Assembly (NCBI RefSeq): GCF_014197615.1
Contig: NZ_JACIFY010000011.1
Location: 1 to 64,000, forward strand
Direction of reading: 5' to 3'
DNA from: Rhizobium esperanzae
GTDB lineage: Bacteria; Pseudomonadota; Alphaproteobacteria; Rhizobiales; Rhizobiaceae
DNA length: 64,000 bases
The position numbers and the translations under genes were made by a program. Within the stretch, counting starts at the first letter, position 1; every line of letters begins with the position of its first letter. This document shows positions 9,268-19,173 of the stretch, in pieces. The notes below the pieces were generated by a model, which worked only from the letters and a program-made list of their open reading frames with translations, did not search any database and had not been told where the DNA came from.

Positions 9268-9304
9268 CAAACTCCAACTTCAGCCTTCGGCCTTACCCCC
9301 GGCC

Positions 9305-12300
9305 TCAAATCCCGGCCGGCCGCCTCAGATCCAGCGTCAGCGGGAATTCAAGCGAACCCTTCTCGGCACGCGGGATATATCCGCCTGCCGTGTGCCCCCA
9401 CGGCTCGAAGCGGGCGAGCCGCCTTGCTTCCGCCTCGTTGCCGTTGACCGGGAAGGTGTCATAGGTCCGGCCGCCCGGATGGGCAACATGATAGATGCAG
9501 CCGCCGATCGAACGCTTCGACCATGTATCATAAATGTCAAAAGTCAAAGGCGTGTTGACCGGCAGCACCGGATGCAGGCCGGAGGCCGGCTGCCACGCCT
9601 TGTACCGGACGCCGGCGACCGAGACGCCTGACGTGCCGGTCGGCGTCAGCGGCAGCATCCGGCCGTTGCAGGTGACGGTGTAGCGTCCGGTATTGCCGGT
9701 TTCGAACCGCACCTGCAGGCGCTCCACCGAGCTGTCGACATAGCGCACCGTGCCCCCGATAGCGCCCTCTTCGCCCATGACATGCCAGGGCTCCAGCGCC
9801 TGGCGCAGTTCCAGCTTCGAGCCCTCGTATTCGACTTCGCCGCAGAAGGGGAAGCGGAATTCGAGCTGGGCCTTGAACCATTCCGGGCTGACGTCGAAAC
9901 CGTTTTGGCTGAGGTCGGCAAGCACGTCGAGGAAATCGGCCCAGACGAAATGCGGCAGCATGAAACGGTCGTGCAGGGTGGTGCCCCAGCGAACGAATTT
10001 ACCGTCGATCGGGTTGACCCAGAAGCGGGCGATCAGCGCGCGCACCAGCAGTTGCTGGGCAAGCGACATGCGCGCGTTCGGCGGCATTTCGAAGCCGCGG
10101 AACTCGATGAGACCCAACCGTCCGGTCGGACCGTCGGGCGAAAACAGCTTGTCGATGCAGATTTCGGCACGGTGGGTGTTGCCGGTGACGTCAGTCAAAA
10201 GATTGCGGAACAGGCGGTCGACGAGCCAGGGCAGCGGCTGTTGGCCGCGGCCGGGGGCAGCGATCTGCGCCATGGCGATCTCAAGCTCGTAGAGGCTGTC
10301 GTGACGCGCCTCGTCGATGCGCGGCGCCTGGCTGGTCGGGCCGATGAACATGCCGGAGAAGAGGTAGGAGAGCGAGGGGTGGCGCTGCCAGTGGAGGACG
10401 ACGCTCTTCAAGAGATCGGGACGGCGCAGGAAGGGGCTGTTGTTCGGATTGGCGCTGCCGACGACGACATGGTTGCCGCCGCCGGTGCCGGTGTGGCGGC
10501 CGTCGATCATGAACTTGTCGGCGCCGAGCCGGGTGGCGCGCGCCTCCTCGTAGACCGCCGTGGTGATGTCGACGCATTCCTTCCAGTTGGAGGCCGGATG
10601 GATATTGACCTCGATGACGCCGGGATCCGGGGCGACGCGGATGACGTTGATGCGCTCGTCCTGCGGCGGCGGGTAACCTTCGATATGGACCGGAAGCTTG
10701 AGTTCGGCGGCGGCGTTTTCGGCCGCGGCGATCAGCTCGAGATAGTCTTCGATACGTTCGACCGGCGGCATGAAGACGCAGAGTCTGCCGTCGCGCGGCT
10801 CGACCGACATGGCGGTGCGCACGGCGCCGCCGATGTCGCCGAGCGTCTGTTCGATCCGGCTGCGATTGCTGTCGCCGGCATGAAAGGAGGCTTCCGGCAT
10901 GGCGCGGCCGGCCGGTACGAAGACGTCAGGCAGCGGTTGGCGCGGCGTCGTCGGATCGGCGGGATGGATGTAGGGATAACGCGCCGGGGGCACATAGGGC
11001 AGGGTGCCGAGCGGCAGGCGGTAGCCGATCGGACTGTCGCCCGGAACGAGGAAGATCCTGCCGCGGCGGGTGTTCCATTTCTCGCTGATCCAGACACGGC
11101 TTTCAGCTGCCCTGGCGTTCCATGCCTGCACCGGAAGGACGTAACCTGTGGGGACGGTGAGGCCGCGGGCAAACACGCGGGCGATACGGTTGCGCTCCTC
11201 GGGATCTTTCAGCTTCGAATTCGCCGGATCGACGTTTTCGGGAAGATTGCCCTCCTTGACGATCCAGTCGGCCGGATCCTCATAGGCCGGCTGCACCATG
11301 TCAGGCTTGATCGCCAATTCCTTGGCGATGGTCGTCAGAAACGTCTCGGCATCCTCGGCGGTGACGCCGGTATCCTTGCCCTCGGCGGCGACCAGATCGA
11401 GGTTCTGCCAGACCGGCTTGCCGTCGCGGCGCCAGTAGAGCGAGAAGGTCCAGCGCGGCAGGCTTTCACCCGGATACCATTTGCCCTGGCCGTAATGCAG
11501 GAAGCCGCCGGGGGCGAAGCGTTCCTGCAGCCTGCGGATCAGACTGTCGGCTTTTTCGCGCTTGGTCGGGCCGACAGCGGCGGTGTTCCATTCCTCGGAC
11601 TGGAAATCGTCGATCGAGACGAAGGTCGGCTCGCCGCCCATCGTCAGATGCACATCCTCGGCTTCGAGGACACGGTCGACTTTCTCGCCGAGTTCGTTGA
11701 GCTCATCCCAGCTTTCATCGGAGAAGGGCTTGGTGATGCGCGGATGTTCGGCGACGCGCGAGACCTTCATGTCGAAGGCGAATTCGGTTTCGGCCTCGCC
11801 GAAATAACCGCCCGAAATCGGGGCGGCGTTGCGGTAATGCGGCGTGGCGGCAAGCGGTATATGGCTTTCGCCGGTCAGCAAGCCGGAGGTGGGGTCGAGG
11901 CCGACCCAGCCCGCACCCGGCAAATAGACTTCCGCCCAGGCATGCAGATCGGTGAAATCGACTTCGGTGCCGGAGGGGCCGTCGAGCGCCTTCAGATCCG
12001 GCGTCAACTGGATGAGATAACCGGAGACGAAGCGGGCGGCGAGGCCGAGATGCCGAAGGATCTGGACGAGCAGCCAACTGGTGTCGCGGCAGGAGCCCTT
12101 GGCGCTTTCCAGCGTCTCTTCCGGTGTCTGCACGCCGGTTTCCAACCGGATGACGTAGCCAATCTGCCGCTGCAGGCGAGCATTGAGGCCGACGACCATA
12201 TCGATCGTCGGCTGGCCGGGCGACCAGTCGAGGGTCGGCAGCAGCGCCTTCAGGCGCGGGCCGGCCGGTTCCGGCGTCATGTAGATCGACAGATCTTCCT

Positions 12301-12631
12301 GGATCGTTTCCGGGTATCCGAAGGGCCACTTGGTCGCCTCTTCCTCGACGAAGAAGTCGAAGGGATTGTAGACCGTCATGTCGGCAACGAGATCGACCTC
12401 GATCTTGAATTCCGTCACCGGGTCCGGGAAGACGTAGCGGGCGAGATAATTGCCGTAAGGGTCCTGCTGCAGATTGACGAAATGGTTGGCGGGCGTGACC
12501 TTCAGCGAGTGGCTGAGCACTCGCGTCTTCGAATGCGAGGCAGGTTTCAGCCGGATGATCTGGGGGCCGAGGCGGACCGGCTTGTCATAGGTGTAATGGG
12601 TCAGATGATAGATGCTGGCTTTGATCGACAT
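9305..12631 (-). CDS. transglutaminase family protein with C-terminal DUF2126
   Basis: A large 1108-residue protein. Residues 1-290 are a transglutaminase-like module starting [19 protein letters not shown], with triad Cys ([10 protein letters not shown]), His ([10 protein letters not shown]) and Asp (GLDPTSGLL). The remaining ~800 residues are DUF2126, with [10 protein letters not shown], the metal-site-like [13 protein letters not shown] and the ending FPLTLDLRR. It is the first gene of the minus-strand cluster and lies 37 bp from the ATP-grasp/alpha-E gene. DUF2126 resembles circularly permuted glutamate-cysteine-ligase-like amidoligases in published comparative work, so the cluster may make and cleave amide bonds. 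The product is unknown. Confidence 0.88.
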   Translation of the reverse strand: MSIKASIYHLTHYTYDKPVRLGPQIIRLKPASHSKTRVLSHSLKVTPANHFVNLQQDPYGNYLARYVFPDPVTEFKIEVDLVADMTVYNPFDFFVEEEATKWPFGYPETIQEDLSIYMTPEPAGPRLKALLPTLDWSPGQPTIDMVVGLNARLQRQIGYVIRLETGVQTPEETLESAKGSCRDTSWLLVQILRHLGLAARFVSGYLIQLTPDLKALDGPSGTEVDFTDLHAWAEVYLPGAGWVGLDPTSGLLTGESHIPLAATPHYRNAAPISGGYFGEAETEFAFDMKVSRVAEHPRITKPFSDESWDELNELGEKVDRVLEAEDVHLTMGGEPTFVSIDDFQSEEWNTAAVGPTKREKADSLIRRLQERFAPGGFLHYGQGKWYPGESLPRWTFSLYWRRDGKPVWQNLDLVAAEGKDTGVTAEDAETFLTTIAKELAIKPDMVQPAYEDPADWIVKEGNLPENVDPANSKLKDPEERNRIARVFARGLTVPTGYVLPVQAWNARAAESRVWISEKWNTRRGRIFLVPGDSPIGYRLPLGTLPYVPPARYPYIHPADPTTPRQPLPDVFVPAGRAMPEASFHAGDSNRSRIEQTLGDIGGAVRTAMSVEPRDGRLCVFMPPVERIEDYLELIAAAENAAAELKLPVHIEGYPPPQDERINVIRVAPDPGVIEVNIHPASNWKECVDITTAVYEEARATRLGADKFMIDGRHTGTGGGNHVVVGSANPNNSPFLRRPDLLKSVVLHWQRHPSLSYLFSGMFIGPTSQAPRIDEARHDSLYELEIAMAQIAAPGRGQQPLPWLVDRLFRNLLTDVTGNTHRAEICIDKLFSPDGPTGRLGLIEFRGFEMPPNARMSLAQQLLVRALIARFWVNPIDGKFVRWGTTLHDRFMLPHFVWADFLDVLADLSQNGFDVSPEWFKAQLEFRFPFCGEVEYEGSKLELRQALEPWHVMGEEGAIGGTVRYVDSSVERLQVRFETGNTGRYTVTCNGRMLPLTPTGTSGVSVAGVRYKAWQPASGLHPVLPVNTPLTFDIYDTWSKRSIGGCIYHVAHPGGRTYDTFPVNGNEAEARRLARFEPWGHTAGGYIPRAEKGSLEFPLTLDLRRPAGI

Positions 12632-12729
12632 ATTTCTCTTTTTATCCGGCGCGCATCGTTGTGCGGCTTGCTGTTCCCGAAATCAGTGTGTGCAATGCAG
12701 CGAGAGAAAGCAAGGAGGGTCAAAGCCTT

Positions 12730-14112
12730 TTACGTCGCCTTGACGAAGGTGACGGCCGCCTTCAGGCCTTTGCCGTTTTGGCCCGGCTCGAGCGTCAGGT
12801 CGGCGTTGAAAAGATTGGCGATTTCCTCGACGATCGGCAGGCCGAGGCCGGCGCCCGGCGCGCCCGTTTCGTTGCCGCGCGAAAAACGCCCCCGCACAGC
12901 CGCCAGTTTGTTGTGCGGAATCCCGGGGCCGTTGTCCTCGACTTCGAGGCGGATCGTCTCGGCTGCTGTTATGATACGGACGGTGATCTCGGCTCCCTTG
13001 CCGGCATAGGCGATGGCATTTCCGGCAAGGTTGCGCAGCATTTCGCCGATCAGCAGCGGCTCGGCGCGGATCATCGCCGGGCTCTCGCCCTCGAAACCGA
13101 GATCGATGCCGGCGACGGCAGCCGTCGGGATCTGCTCGCCGGTGATTTCCTGGGCGATTGCCGCAAGATCGATGGCGGAGGCGGTCAGCGCCTCCTTGGC
13201 GGTGGCCGCGTCGATCTTTGCCATCAGCAGAAGCTGGGCGAGGATGCGCTCGGCATGCGCCACGGCCTGATCGCCCTTCAGCGCGGCGGCCTGCGCCTCG
13301 TCAAGCGAGCCGGCACGGGTGGAAAGCGCGAGCTGGGTGCGGATGATCGCCAGCGGCGTGCGCAGCTGATGGCTGGCATTGCCGGTGAAATGGCGTAGCG
13401 CATCGAGCGCCGATTGCAGCCGAACCATGAAGGAATTCACCGTATCGACCAGCGGCTCGACCTCGCTCGGCACGATCTCTTCGATCGGATGCAGATCGTC
13501 GGGGCTGCGTTCGCCGATGGCGTCGCCGAGTTTATAGAGCGGGCGCAGAGCCACCGTGACCGAGATCCAGACAATGACGGCGGCGCCGGCGATCATGAAG
13601 GCGAGGCGCAGCGCCGAGCGGACGAGGATCGCCTGCGTCAGCTGCCGGCGCGCGATGGTGGTTTCGGCGACCGTCACCACGAAGGGCACCGAGCGAATGC
13701 CGGTCGAGGCGGAGCGTTCGAGCGTGGCGACGCGGATCGGCTCGCCGCGAAAGGTGTAGTCCGCGAAGGCGGCCGCATTCAGGGGCGTCTTCTTCAGGAC
13801 CGGCAGGGACTGGTAGCCGGTGATGAATTTGCCCGGCGGGCCGTCGACACGGTAGAAGACGCGGTCCTGGGCGGCCGAGGTCAGCATTTCGAGCGCGACA
13901 TAGGGGATATCCACCTGCAGCGTCCCGTCCTCGGCGACGACGACGCGCTCGGCGATTGCCAGTGCCGAGCCGGCAAGCACGCGGTCGGAAACGATGTTCG
14001 AGGTCTGGACCGCTTCGCGATAGGTATCGGCAAGCGCCAGCGTGCCGATGACGGCAGTGGAGATGAGCAGCCAGAAGAGCAGCCGACGCCTGAGGGAATA
14101 GGCGGCTTTCAT
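12730..14112 (-). CDS. sensor histidine kinase, TctE-like (2CSK_N domain)
   Basis: A 460-residue kinase. A membrane helix at about 9-28 is followed by a periplasmic domain of the 2CSK_N type (ADTYREAVQTSNIVSDRVLAG), found in TctE and related carboxylate sensors. A second helix (AFMIAGAAVIVWISVTVA) is followed by HAMP, the H box NASHQLRTPLAII, and the ATPase boxes LLRNLAGNAIAY, VEDNGPGIP and GAGLGLPIVEEI. Its start overlaps the regulator stop as ATGA. The TctE-type sensory domain and the tctCBA operon 8 kb away suggest that it senses a carboxylate and controls that transporter. This link is inferred. Confidence 0.87.
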   Translation of the reverse strand: MKAAYSLRRRLLFWLLISTAVIGTLALADTYREAVQTSNIVSDRVLAGSALAIAERVVVAEDGTLQVDIPYVALEMLTSAAQDRVFYRVDGPPGKFITGYQSLPVLKKTPLNAAAFADYTFRGEPIRVATLERSASTGIRSVPFVVTVAETTIARRQLTQAILVRSALRLAFMIAGAAVIVWISVTVALRPLYKLGDAIGERSPDDLHPIEEIVPSEVEPLVDTVNSFMVRLQSALDALRHFTGNASHQLRTPLAIIRTQLALSTRAGSLDEAQAAALKGDQAVAHAERILAQLLLMAKIDAATAKEALTASAIDLAAIAQEITGEQIPTAAVAGIDLGFEGESPAMIRAEPLLIGEMLRNLAGNAIAYAGKGAEITVRIITAAETIRLEVEDNGPGIPHNKLAAVRGRFSRGNETGAPGAGLGLPIVEEIANLFNADLTLEPGQNGKGLKAAVTFVKAT

Positions 14113-14786
14113 GAGGCCTCGGGCAGCTTATCGAGATAATAGCCGATGCCGCGGGCGGTCTTGACCGTCAGGCCGTAGGGCGAGAGGCGTTTCCTCAGGC
14201 GGCTGACATACTGCTCGATGGCATTTGCCGAAATGTCGTCGTCGAAGGCCGTCAGCGACTGTATGATCGCCTCCTTGGCGACGACCTTGCCGGCCCGCAT
14301 GAAAAGAATTTCGAGCAGCCCAAGCTCGCGGGCGGGAATATCGAGGGGCGTGGCGCCTGCCGAAAAGGTGCGGGAGGTGAGGTCGAAGGAGATGCCGCCG
14401 AAGCCGACTGTCGCCGAGCGCAGACCGGCCTGGCGGCGCAGCAGCACACGCACGCGGGCCTCGAATTCTGAAATGTCGAAGGGTTTGATCAGATAATCGT
14501 CGGCGCCGAGATCGAGACCCTTCACCCGTTCTTCCGGCGTGCCGCGGGCTGTGAGAATGAGGACGGCGGCCTGGTTCTGCCGGGCGCGCATGGCGCGCAG
14601 CACATCGAGCCCGTCCATTTCGGGCAGGTTGAGGTCGAGAATGACAAGATCGAAATTTTCAGCGGCGATGACCGCATTGGCAGACGCGCCGTCATGGACG
14701 ACGTCGACGGCATGGCCCGTGCCGCGCAAGATCGCCGACAGGCCGTCGGCCAACGCGATATTGTCTTCGGTGAGCAGAATGCGCAC
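14109..14786 (-). CDS. OmpR-family response regulator, TctD-like
   Basis: A 225-residue regulator with a receiver domain (acidic pair in LTEDN, phosphorylated Asp51 in VILDLNLPEMDG, Lys in YLIKPF) and a winged-helix DNA-binding domain ending VKTARGIGYYLDKL. It is the first gene of a two-gene operon with the TctE-like kinase. Possible targets include the tctCBA promoter, where an 11-bp-spaced CAGCT repeat is seen. Confidence 0.9.
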   Translation of the reverse strand: MRILLTEDNIALADGLSAILRGTGHAVDVVHDGASANAVIAAENFDLVILDLNLPEMDGLDVLRAMRARQNQAAVLILTARGTPEERVKGLDLGADDYLIKPFDISEFEARVRVLLRRQAGLRSATVGFGGISFDLTSRTFSAGATPLDIPARELGLLEILFMRAGKVVAKEAIIQSLTAFDDDISANAIEQYVSRLRKRLSPYGLTVKTARGIGYYLDKLPEAS

Positions 14787-14862
14787 GGATGGTTCCCCTG
14801 TTTTTCAGCGAGACTACAGAGGTGCCGATGCGCCGGTCAACGGCGCCCCCGAAAAGGCGCTT

Positions 14863-16731
14863 TCAGCTGGCGGTCCTTTCGATCCGTTCGCGCTGCGTCA
14901 TCGCGGCGGCGAGCAACTGCTGGAAGCGGCGATCGCCGCGGATGTTATCGAGATCGGAATCATTGTCGAACCATTTGATATGATAGACGGAGCTGTGCGG
15001 CAGCAGCTTCTGCAGCAGGCCGATCGCCTGGTCGACATCGCCGAGGACCGAATAGACGCAGGCGAGATTATACTGCGCGACGATGTCGTCAGGATCGATG
15101 GCGATCGCCCGCGCCGCCCAGTCGCGGGCTCGTTTGACATCGCCGAGATGGGCAAGCGCCAAAGCACCGCGATGGGCGGGGCCTGAATTTTCCGGATTGA
15201 GATTTAGCGCGCGCTCGGCGCGCAGCAGGCCGAGGCGGGCCCAGTTTTCCCTGTCCACCGCTCGGCCGAGCGAATGGTAGGCGGCCATCAAATGGATCGG
15301 CGAGACATAATCGTCGGGGCGGATCTCGGCGGCGCGGGTGAAGTATTGAACCGATTCGGCAAAGTTGCCGTGCATGAAGAAGAAGCGGGCATAATGGAAA
15401 TTCGCCTCGAAGAGATTCGGGTCGAGCGCCAGGGCCCGTTCGAAGGCCGCCGCCGCCCTGTCGTCATAACCGCTCTGATGCAGGGCGAGGCCATGAGAGG
15501 CGTGGGCCTCGGGAAGGTCGGGATCAAGCGCGAGCGCGCGGGCGCTCATATCGAGGATGCGCCGCAGCGGTACGTCGTCAGGCGCCCAGTCGCGGATCGC
15601 TGCGTCGCAGTCGGCAATGCCGGCATAGGCGCGGGCATAGTCGGGATCGAGTTCGACGGCCTTGCAGAACATGCGCCTTGCAAGCTGCAGATAGGATTTG
15701 GTCCATGTGTGGGAGAGCTGGCGGCCCCGCAGATAATAGGTATAGGCTTCGACATTGGCGGTCGGCTCATTGGCGATCGCCTTCTTCTCTTCCGGCAGCA
15801 GCCGCACTTTCAACTGGCCGACGATCGCATGGGTGATCTCATCCTGGATGGCGAAGATGTCGGTGAGGTCGCGATCGTAACGCTCGGCCCAGAGGTGGTC
15901 GCCATTGGCGGTATCGATTAGCTGGCCGGAAATGCGCACACGATTGCCGAAGATGCGCACGCTTCCCTCGAGCACGTAGCGCACGCCGAGTTCCTGGGCG
16001 AGCCGTTTCACCTTCACCGATATGCCCTTGTAGGTGAAGATGGTATTGCGCGGCACGACATGCAGGCTGGAGATCTTCGAGAGATCGGTGATGATGTCTT
16101 CGGTGATCCCGTCTGAGAAATAATCCTGATCGGCATCGCCGCTCATATTGGTGAAGGGCAGTACTGCGATGAAGCAGGTATTGCGGTTCTGCGCGACCAA
16201 TTTCGCCGAGGAGGGGGGCGTCAGGGTGACGGTATAGACCTGCACGGGCTGCCTGATGTTCTTCAGCGTATGTTCGCCGATAAAATCGAAGCCGAGATTG
16301 AGACGCGAGCCGACCTGATCGCGCACCGAGGCCGACACGGCGATGCCGCCCGGCGAGGCGATGCGCTCGAGTCTGGCGGCAAGATTGACGCCGTCTCCGA
16401 AGATGTCGCCGTTTTCGACAACGACATCGCCGAGATTGATGCCGATGCGGAATTCGACGCGCTCGTCCTTGGGCACGCTCTCGTTGCGGGCCGCCATGCT
16501 GCGCTGGATTTCGGCGGCGCAGGCAACCGCATTCACCACGCTCTGGAATTCGACCAGAATGCCGTCGCCGGTGAGTTTGAAGATCCGGCCCTTGTAGTCC
16601 GAGATGCGAATGTCGACCAGTTCGCAGCGATGGCGGTTCAGCGCCTGCAGCGTGCCTGACTCATCGATGCCCATCAGTCGGCTGTAGCCAACGACATCCG
16701 CAGCGAGAATAGCGCTCAGCCGTCGTTCCAT
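14863..16731 (-). CDS. class III adenylate/guanylate cyclase with TPR repeats
   Basis: A 622-residue cytoplasmic protein of a type expanded in rhizobia. Residues 1-170 form a class III cyclase domain: MERRLSAILAADVVGYSRLM and KLTGDGILVEF carry the metal-binding Asp residues. A middle part (CFIAVLPFTNMSGDADQDYFSDG to FTYKG) matches the TolB-amino-like region common in these proteins. TPR-type helices from about residue 370 include YARAYAGIAD and LFEANFHYARFFF. It would make cAMP or cGMP from ATP or GTP; which nucleotide is used cannot be told. The gene is divergent from the carbamoyltransferase-like gene. Confidence 0.87.
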   Translation of the reverse strand: MERRLSAILAADVVGYSRLMGIDESGTLQALNRHRCELVDIRISDYKGRIFKLTGDGILVEFQSVVNAVACAAEIQRSMAARNESVPKDERVEFRIGINLGDVVVENGDIFGDGVNLAARLERIASPGGIAVSASVRDQVGSRLNLGFDFIGEHTLKNIRQPVQVYTVTLTPPSSAKLVAQNRNTCFIAVLPFTNMSGDADQDYFSDGITEDIITDLSKISSLHVVPRNTIFTYKGISVKVKRLAQELGVRYVLEGSVRIFGNRVRISGQLIDTANGDHLWAERYDRDLTDIFAIQDEITHAIVGQLKVRLLPEEKKAIANEPTANVEAYTYYLRGRQLSHTWTKSYLQLARRMFCKAVELDPDYARAYAGIADCDAAIRDWAPDDVPLRRILDMSARALALDPDLPEAHASHGLALHQSGYDDRAAAAFERALALDPNLFEANFHYARFFFMHGNFAESVQYFTRAAEIRPDDYVSPIHLMAAYHSLGRAVDRENWARLGLLRAERALNLNPENSGPAHRGALALAHLGDVKRARDWAARAIAIDPDDIVAQYNLACVYSVLGDVDQAIGLLQKLLPHSSVYHIKWFDNDSDLDNIRGDRRFQQLLAAAMTQRERIERTAS

Positions 16732-17085
16732 GACCCCTCCCAGGATCTTCCCAGTTCAGTCTGGCCTTTTCTAGATTTTTGTCGTGTGAAGTCGTTCCCC
16801 GGATAAGAAATTCGGGCGGTTTGACACGGCAGCGCGACAATATAGCGTCGCTGATCTGCATCAATACTCTAAACGGGTGAAGGATAGGCCTTGTCGCTAA
16901 TCCTTTGTGGCGAAAATGGATCTCAATCGGAGAAAGAGGAGCGTTCTGCTTTCTTGATGCTTCCGAGATCGTCATGACGACTACGCTTGCTGCGGATAGC
17001 AAGGCAGCGGCATCTTCCTTCGACGATTGCCCTGAGGCCGGCCCGCGTTATTGTAAGTGCGGTTTCATATGTGATGGGGATTGGG
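16732..17085. other. divergent intergenic region between the cyclase and the carbamoyltransferase-like gene
   Basis: 354 bp without a supported gene. GGAGGGG just before 16731 is the cyclase ribosome site. TTGACA near 16830 with AT-rich DNA downstream could be a promoter for the rightward gene, but the -10 is poor. Frames reading into 17086 from 16905 or 16987 lack family resemblance. I see no RNA gene or terminator. Confidence 0.4.
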
Positions 17086-17955
17086 ATGACAGGTTCGGCC
17101 CGGAATTTTCTGGAGTTTCATGATGTTCCGGAGGCCGGGCTCCGATCGATCGTCGCTCGCGCGGGGGAGCTTGCCAGAGCCTGGGACAAGCGCACCATGC
17201 CGCAGAGCCTTGCGGGCAAACGCATCGCGCTGATTGCCGACGACGGTGGCTGGCGCAATACGACTGCCTTCGATCTCGGCATCCAGGCGATGGGCGGTCT
17301 CTGCGTGCATGCGCCGATCGGGTTCAATGTCAGGGAGGAAACCGGCGATCTTGCGGGCTATCTCGGCAATTGGTTCGACATGCTGGTGATCCGCACGAAA
17401 GAGCTTGCGACGTTGAAGGCGGTGGCGGCAGCCTCGCCGGTGCCTGTCATCAACGCGCGCACACGCTCCAATCACCCTTGCGAGACGCTTGGCGACCTTG
17501 CCTATATCGAGAGCCGGCGCGGCGCGATCGACCGGTTGAAGGTCGTCGGCGTGGCGGCGGATGCGAATATCCTGCGCTCCTGGACCGAAGCCTCGATCGC
17601 ATTACCGATCGAGGTGGTGCAGGTCTTTCCCGAACGGTGGCACGTCAGTGACACTGCGCTGCTCAACAGGCGTTTTCGCGTGAGCACCGATATGGGCGAG
17701 TTGCTGAATGCCGACGTCGTCATCACCGATTCATGGCCGGGTGACGCTGTCGGCGACTCACTTGCCGGCTACCGGATCGGGACCGATCTGCTCGATCGGC
17801 TGCGGAAGGATGCGATCTACCTGCCATGCCCGCCGGTGAGGCGCGGCGAGGAAGTAACGGCCGAAGCGATGGAGCATCCGCTCTGCCAAAGCCGCGCCGC
17901 CAAAGCCTTTCTGCTGCATGCGCAAAATGCGCTGATGGAGTGGGTTGTCGCCTAG
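17086..17955 (+). CDS. aspartate/ornithine carbamoyltransferase-like protein with altered carbamoyl-phosphate loop
   Basis: A 289-residue protein with the carbamoyltransferase layout. The second-domain features are kept: SNHPCETLGDL (the HPxQ region), VITDSWPGD and LPCPPVRRGEEVT (the HCLP/RGEEV region). The N-terminal loop that should read STRTR and bind carbamoyl phosphate is DDGGWRNTTAFDLG here. The protein is also shorter than normal ArgF (about 305-330). It therefore may use another substrate or be a pseudoenzyme. It sits apart from arginine or pyrimidine genes. ATG 17086 follows a GGGG stretch; ATG 17074 is an alternative. Confidence 0.72.
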   Translation: MTGSARNFLEFHDVPEAGLRSIVARAGELARAWDKRTMPQSLAGKRIALIADDGGWRNTTAFDLGIQAMGGLCVHAPIGFNVREETGDLAGYLGNWFDMLVIRTKELATLKAVAAASPVPVINARTRSNHPCETLGDLAYIESRRGAIDRLKVVGVAADANILRSWTEASIALPIEVVQVFPERWHVSDTALLNRRFRVSTDMGELLNADVVITDSWPGDAVGDSLAGYRIGTDLLDRLRKDAIYLPCPPVRRGEEVTAEAMEHPLCQSRAAKAFLLHAQNALMEWVVA

Positions 17956-18056
17956 AGTAATTCCGTTTTTCTTCGCATCACGGAACTGCTCTATCTCGCT
18001 GTTTTCACGCATTCCGGGCTCAAAACCGCTGCACACTTTTGCTGGAATTGCTCTAG
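17953..18056. repeat. rhizobial intergenic repeat element
   Basis: About 100 bp that begin and end with related arms, GAGTAATTCCG and GGAATTGCTCTAG, enclosing GAACTGCTCTATCTCG and AAACCGCTGCACACTTTTGC. I know this pattern as a widely repeated intergenic element in Rhizobium genomes. It lies between two genes in the same direction and may affect transcript ends. No second copy of this type is in the window. Confidence 0.6.
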
Positions 18057-18102
18057 GTCCGGCGGCCTTGCTCCTTCCGGCATGCTCAGGCATTGTTGCG
18101 GC

Positions 18103-19167
18103 ATGAGGAGAGTTTTCATCTTGCTGTTGGCGTTCTGGCCGGGCATCGCTTTGGCCGATCAGACCTTTTATCCGGCGAAATCGGGCAATGCAGGTGCGTC
18201 GGTGCTGACGGTCTATTCCTCGCTCGACGAGCCGCTGGCGCAGCCGATGATCCGGGGTTTCCAGGACGCCAATCCGGACGTTGCGGTCAAATACGAGGAC
18301 ATGCTGACCGGGGACATCTACGACCGGATCGTCAGGGAGACGGATGCCGGCAAGAAGACGGCGGATTTCGCCTTTTCCTCGGCGATGGACCTGCAGGTGA
18401 AGCTCTCCAACGATGGATATGCCCAGGTCAGCAACCTGCCGATGAGTGCCGCATGGCCGAAATGGGCAAACTGGCGCAACACCGCCTATGCGCTGACCTT
18501 CGAGCCGGCGGTGTTCGTTTATCACAAGCCAAGCTTCGCGCATGAGCCGGTGCCGAGCTCACGGGCGGAACTCGTGGATTATCTCAAGCGCAAGGGCAGT
18601 GCTGTTTATGGCCGGATCAGCACCTACGATATCGAGCGCTCCGGCGTCGGCTTTCTGTTCATGGCGCGCGATCAGGAGCAGTTCGGCGACATCTGGTCGG
18701 TGATCGGAGCGATGGGGGCGGCGGGCGTCAAGCTCTATTCGACGAGTTCGGCGATCCTCGAACGCGTCGCCGACGGGCGCTTCGTGCTCGGTTACAATAT
18801 TCTCGGCTCCTATGCCGCTGACTGGGCCTCGCGGCATCCCGATGTCGGCATCGTGCTGCCGAAGGATTATACGGTGGTGATGTCACGGATCGGCCTGGTG
18901 CCGCAGGCCGCTGCCGAGCCGGACCTCGGGCGGCGCTACCTTGCCTTCTTCATGTCGAAGGAAGGGCAGACGATCATGGCGCGCGAGCTGCAGATCCCGG
19001 CGGTCAGCCCGGAGGTGGCGGGGGAAAATACCGCCAATACGCTGCAGGAACTGCTCGGCTCCCAACTTCGGCCGGTGCCGGTCAGCCCCGGGCTGATGGT
19101 CTATCTCGACCAGGTGAAGCGGGCGCGGCTGATCGCGCATTGGAATGAGGTCCTGCGGGCGCAGTGA
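18103..19167 (+). CDS. periplasmic solute-binding protein of an ABC-transporter type, orphan
   Basis: A 354-residue exported protein. The signal peptide RVFILLLAFWPGIALA precedes a cleavage before DQT. The fold is that of the iron(III)/thiamine-type extracellular solute-binding family 1: LTVYSSLDEPLAQPMIRGF, then DFAFSSAMDLQVKL and GRRYLAFFMSKEGQTIMA. No permease or ATPase gene is nearby. In related genomes such proteins sit next to TctDE-like pairs and may help sensing; that is inference. ATG 18103 gives the normal signal peptide; the start at 18082 only adds residues in front. Confidence 0.82.
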   Translation: MRRVFILLLAFWPGIALADQTFYPAKSGNAGASVLTVYSSLDEPLAQPMIRGFQDANPDVAVKYEDMLTGDIYDRIVRETDAGKKTADFAFSSAMDLQVKLSNDGYAQVSNLPMSAAWPKWANWRNTAYALTFEPAVFVYHKPSFAHEPVPSSRAELVDYLKRKGSAVYGRISTYDIERSGVGFLFMARDQEQFGDIWSVIGAMGAAGVKLYSTSSAILERVADGRFVLGYNILGSYAADWASRHPDVGIVLPKDYTVVMSRIGLVPQAAAEPDLGRRYLAFFMSKEGQTIMARELQIPAVSPEVAGENTANTLQELLGSQLRPVPVSPGLMVYLDQVKRARLIAHWNEVLRAQ

Positions 19168-19173
19168 AGAGCT

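Noticed and set aside
9782..13009. A 1075-codon plus-strand frame opposite the DUF2126 gene
   Set aside because: Composition is that of an antisense shadow (rich in Arg, Asp, Gly) and the minus-strand gene is clear.
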